A DNA stretch of 39,756 nt from Phelpsiimicrobium sp043802125. GTDB lineage: Bacteria > Omnitrophota > Gorgyraeia > Velamenicoccales > Velamenicoccaceae. A program made the position numbers and the translations under genes. The notes under the pieces were generated by a model, which had not been told where the DNA came from, did not search any database, and was given only the letters and a program-made list of their open reading frames with translations. Position 1 is the stretch's first letter. The number at the start of each line of letters is the position of its first letter. The DNA is taken from assembly GCA_043802125.1 (NCBI GenBank), contig JAZDLG010000040.1, forward strand, positions 1 through 39,756. Reading direction: 5' to 3'. Below, one piece after another: positions 39,026 through 39,756 of this stretch.

Positions 39026-39756
39026 TGGCAAAAGTAATCGCGATTTGTAATCAGAAGGGCGGGACAGGGAAAACCACAACTTCTATCAATCTCTCTGTTT
39101 ACCTTGCGATTGAGGGCCACAGAGTCCTGTTGGTCGACGCTGATCCCCAGGGTAATTCAACGAGCGGCTTAGGCACGGATAAGAACGCTCTTACGAGATC
39201 GCTATATCACGTCTTATTGAACGACGCGCAGATCAAGGACGTGATGGTGAAAACTGAAATAGAAAATTTAAGCCTGGTCCCTTCAAATATTGATTTGATA
39301 GGCGCAGAAGTGGAATTGATTGAAGAGCCGGATAGAGAAAGACGGTTGCGGACTTCTTTGGCCGCGATAGGCGAAGAGTTTGATTATGTGATCATAGACT
39401 GTCCGCCATCTTTGGGAATGCTTACTCTAAATGCTTTAGTTGCAGCCACTTCCGTTTTAATACCAGTCCAATGCGAATATTATGCGCTTGAAGGCCTTGG
39501 CCAGTTGACCAAGACGATTAATTTGATCAGGGACAATTTAAACCCGGCTCTAAAAATTGAAGGCGTCCTTATGACCATGGCAGATTTTAGGACCAACCTT
39601 ACGTCAGAAGTAATCACAGAAGCGAGGAATTTTTTCAGCGACAAGGTCTTTGAAACGATCATACCAAGGAGCATACGGCTTTCGGAAGCGCCGGGTTTTG
39701 GAAAATCCATTTTCCAGTACGATAAAAATTCAATAGGCGCTCAAAAATATAACGCC
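39025..39756 (+). CDS. parA: ParA/Soj chromosome partitioning ATPase (partial)
   Basis: The visible 244 residues include deviant Walker A CNQKGGTGKTTTSINL, VLLVDADPQGNSTSGLG, YVIIDCPPSLGMLTLNAL and PRSIRLSEAPGFGKSIFQYD, all typical of Soj. It pulls or positions the origin region together with ParB at parS sites. The last residues run off the window. The ATG overlaps the stop of the homing endonuclease gene, and there is no ribosome site of its own, so expression depends on coupling to that gene or on read-through. Confidence 0.95.
   Translation, partial: MAKVIAICNQKGGTGKTTTSINLSVYLAIEGHRVLLVDADPQGNSTSGLGTDKNALTRSLYHVLLNDAQIKDVMVKTEIENLSLVPSNIDLIGAEVELIEEPDRERRLRTSLAAIGEEFDYVIIDCPPSLGMLTLNALVAATSVLIPVQCEYYALEGLGQLTKTINLIRDNLNPALKIEGVLMTMADFRTNLTSEVITEARNFFSDKVFETIIPRSIRLSEAPGFGKSIFQYDKNSIGAQKYNA

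Noticed and set aside
1..39756. CRISPR array, rRNA genes or phage structural genes
   Set aside because: No regularly spaced repeats, no rRNA-like sequence and no phage genes were seen.

Overview
The window looks like a chromosomal segment around the replication origin of a Gram-negative-type (diderm) bacterium. A DnaA box and the dnaA promoter lie near 36200. Left of this point almost every gene is on the minus strand (dnaA, dnaN, a dciA-like gene, gyrB, gyrA, then a tad pilus locus). Right of it every gene is on the plus strand (rpmH, yidD, yidC, a short jag, a homing endonuclease, parA). The secretin, two lipoproteins and the many archaeal-style class III pilins are compatible with the Omnitrophota (candidate phylum OP3) or a relative. 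That assignment is inference, because no rRNA gene is present to test it.

Region 1 (1-12800, minus strand) is a long pilin operon. It opens with a good promoter and a hairpin that looks like an attenuator. At least nine small Flp/class III pilins follow, then two TadE-like proteins, a very large TadG-like protein, a lipoprotein, a tenth pilin, and the platform proteins TadB and TadC. Last is a secreted protein of more than 1100 residues with a C39-peptidase-like domain, cut by the window edge. Region 2 (12800-16300) holds an uncharacterised helix-turn-helix protein with transposase-like features, a DUF192 gene and a divergent radical SAM gene that share overlapping promoters. Region 3 (16300-24130, minus) is the pilus secretion machinery: a parvulin lipoprotein, CpaB, a secretin carrying a TonB-like C-terminal domain, and a single protein fusing CpaE to CpaF. 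A second radical SAM paralogue and what looks like a Fic protein without its catalytic core lie upstream.

Region 4 (24130-36330, minus) is a tRNA-Glu and the gyrase/replication cluster. gyrA holds two inteins and gyrB one. The gyrB intein (HNH endonuclease) and the second gyrA intein (a mini-intein) are clearly related. The first gyrA intein carries a LAGLIDADG endonuclease and lacks the usual block B histidine. Region 5 (36330-39756, plus) is the rpmH-yidD-yidC side of the origin. rnpA is absent from its usual place, jag is reduced to its N-terminal domain, and a free-standing LAGLIDADG gene sits directly in front of parA where mnmE/mnmG/rsmG are often found.

The most notable items are the gyrase inteins, the large pilin array with its attenuated leader, the two domain fusions in the pilus machinery, and the rearranged rnpA/jag/parA side of the origin.
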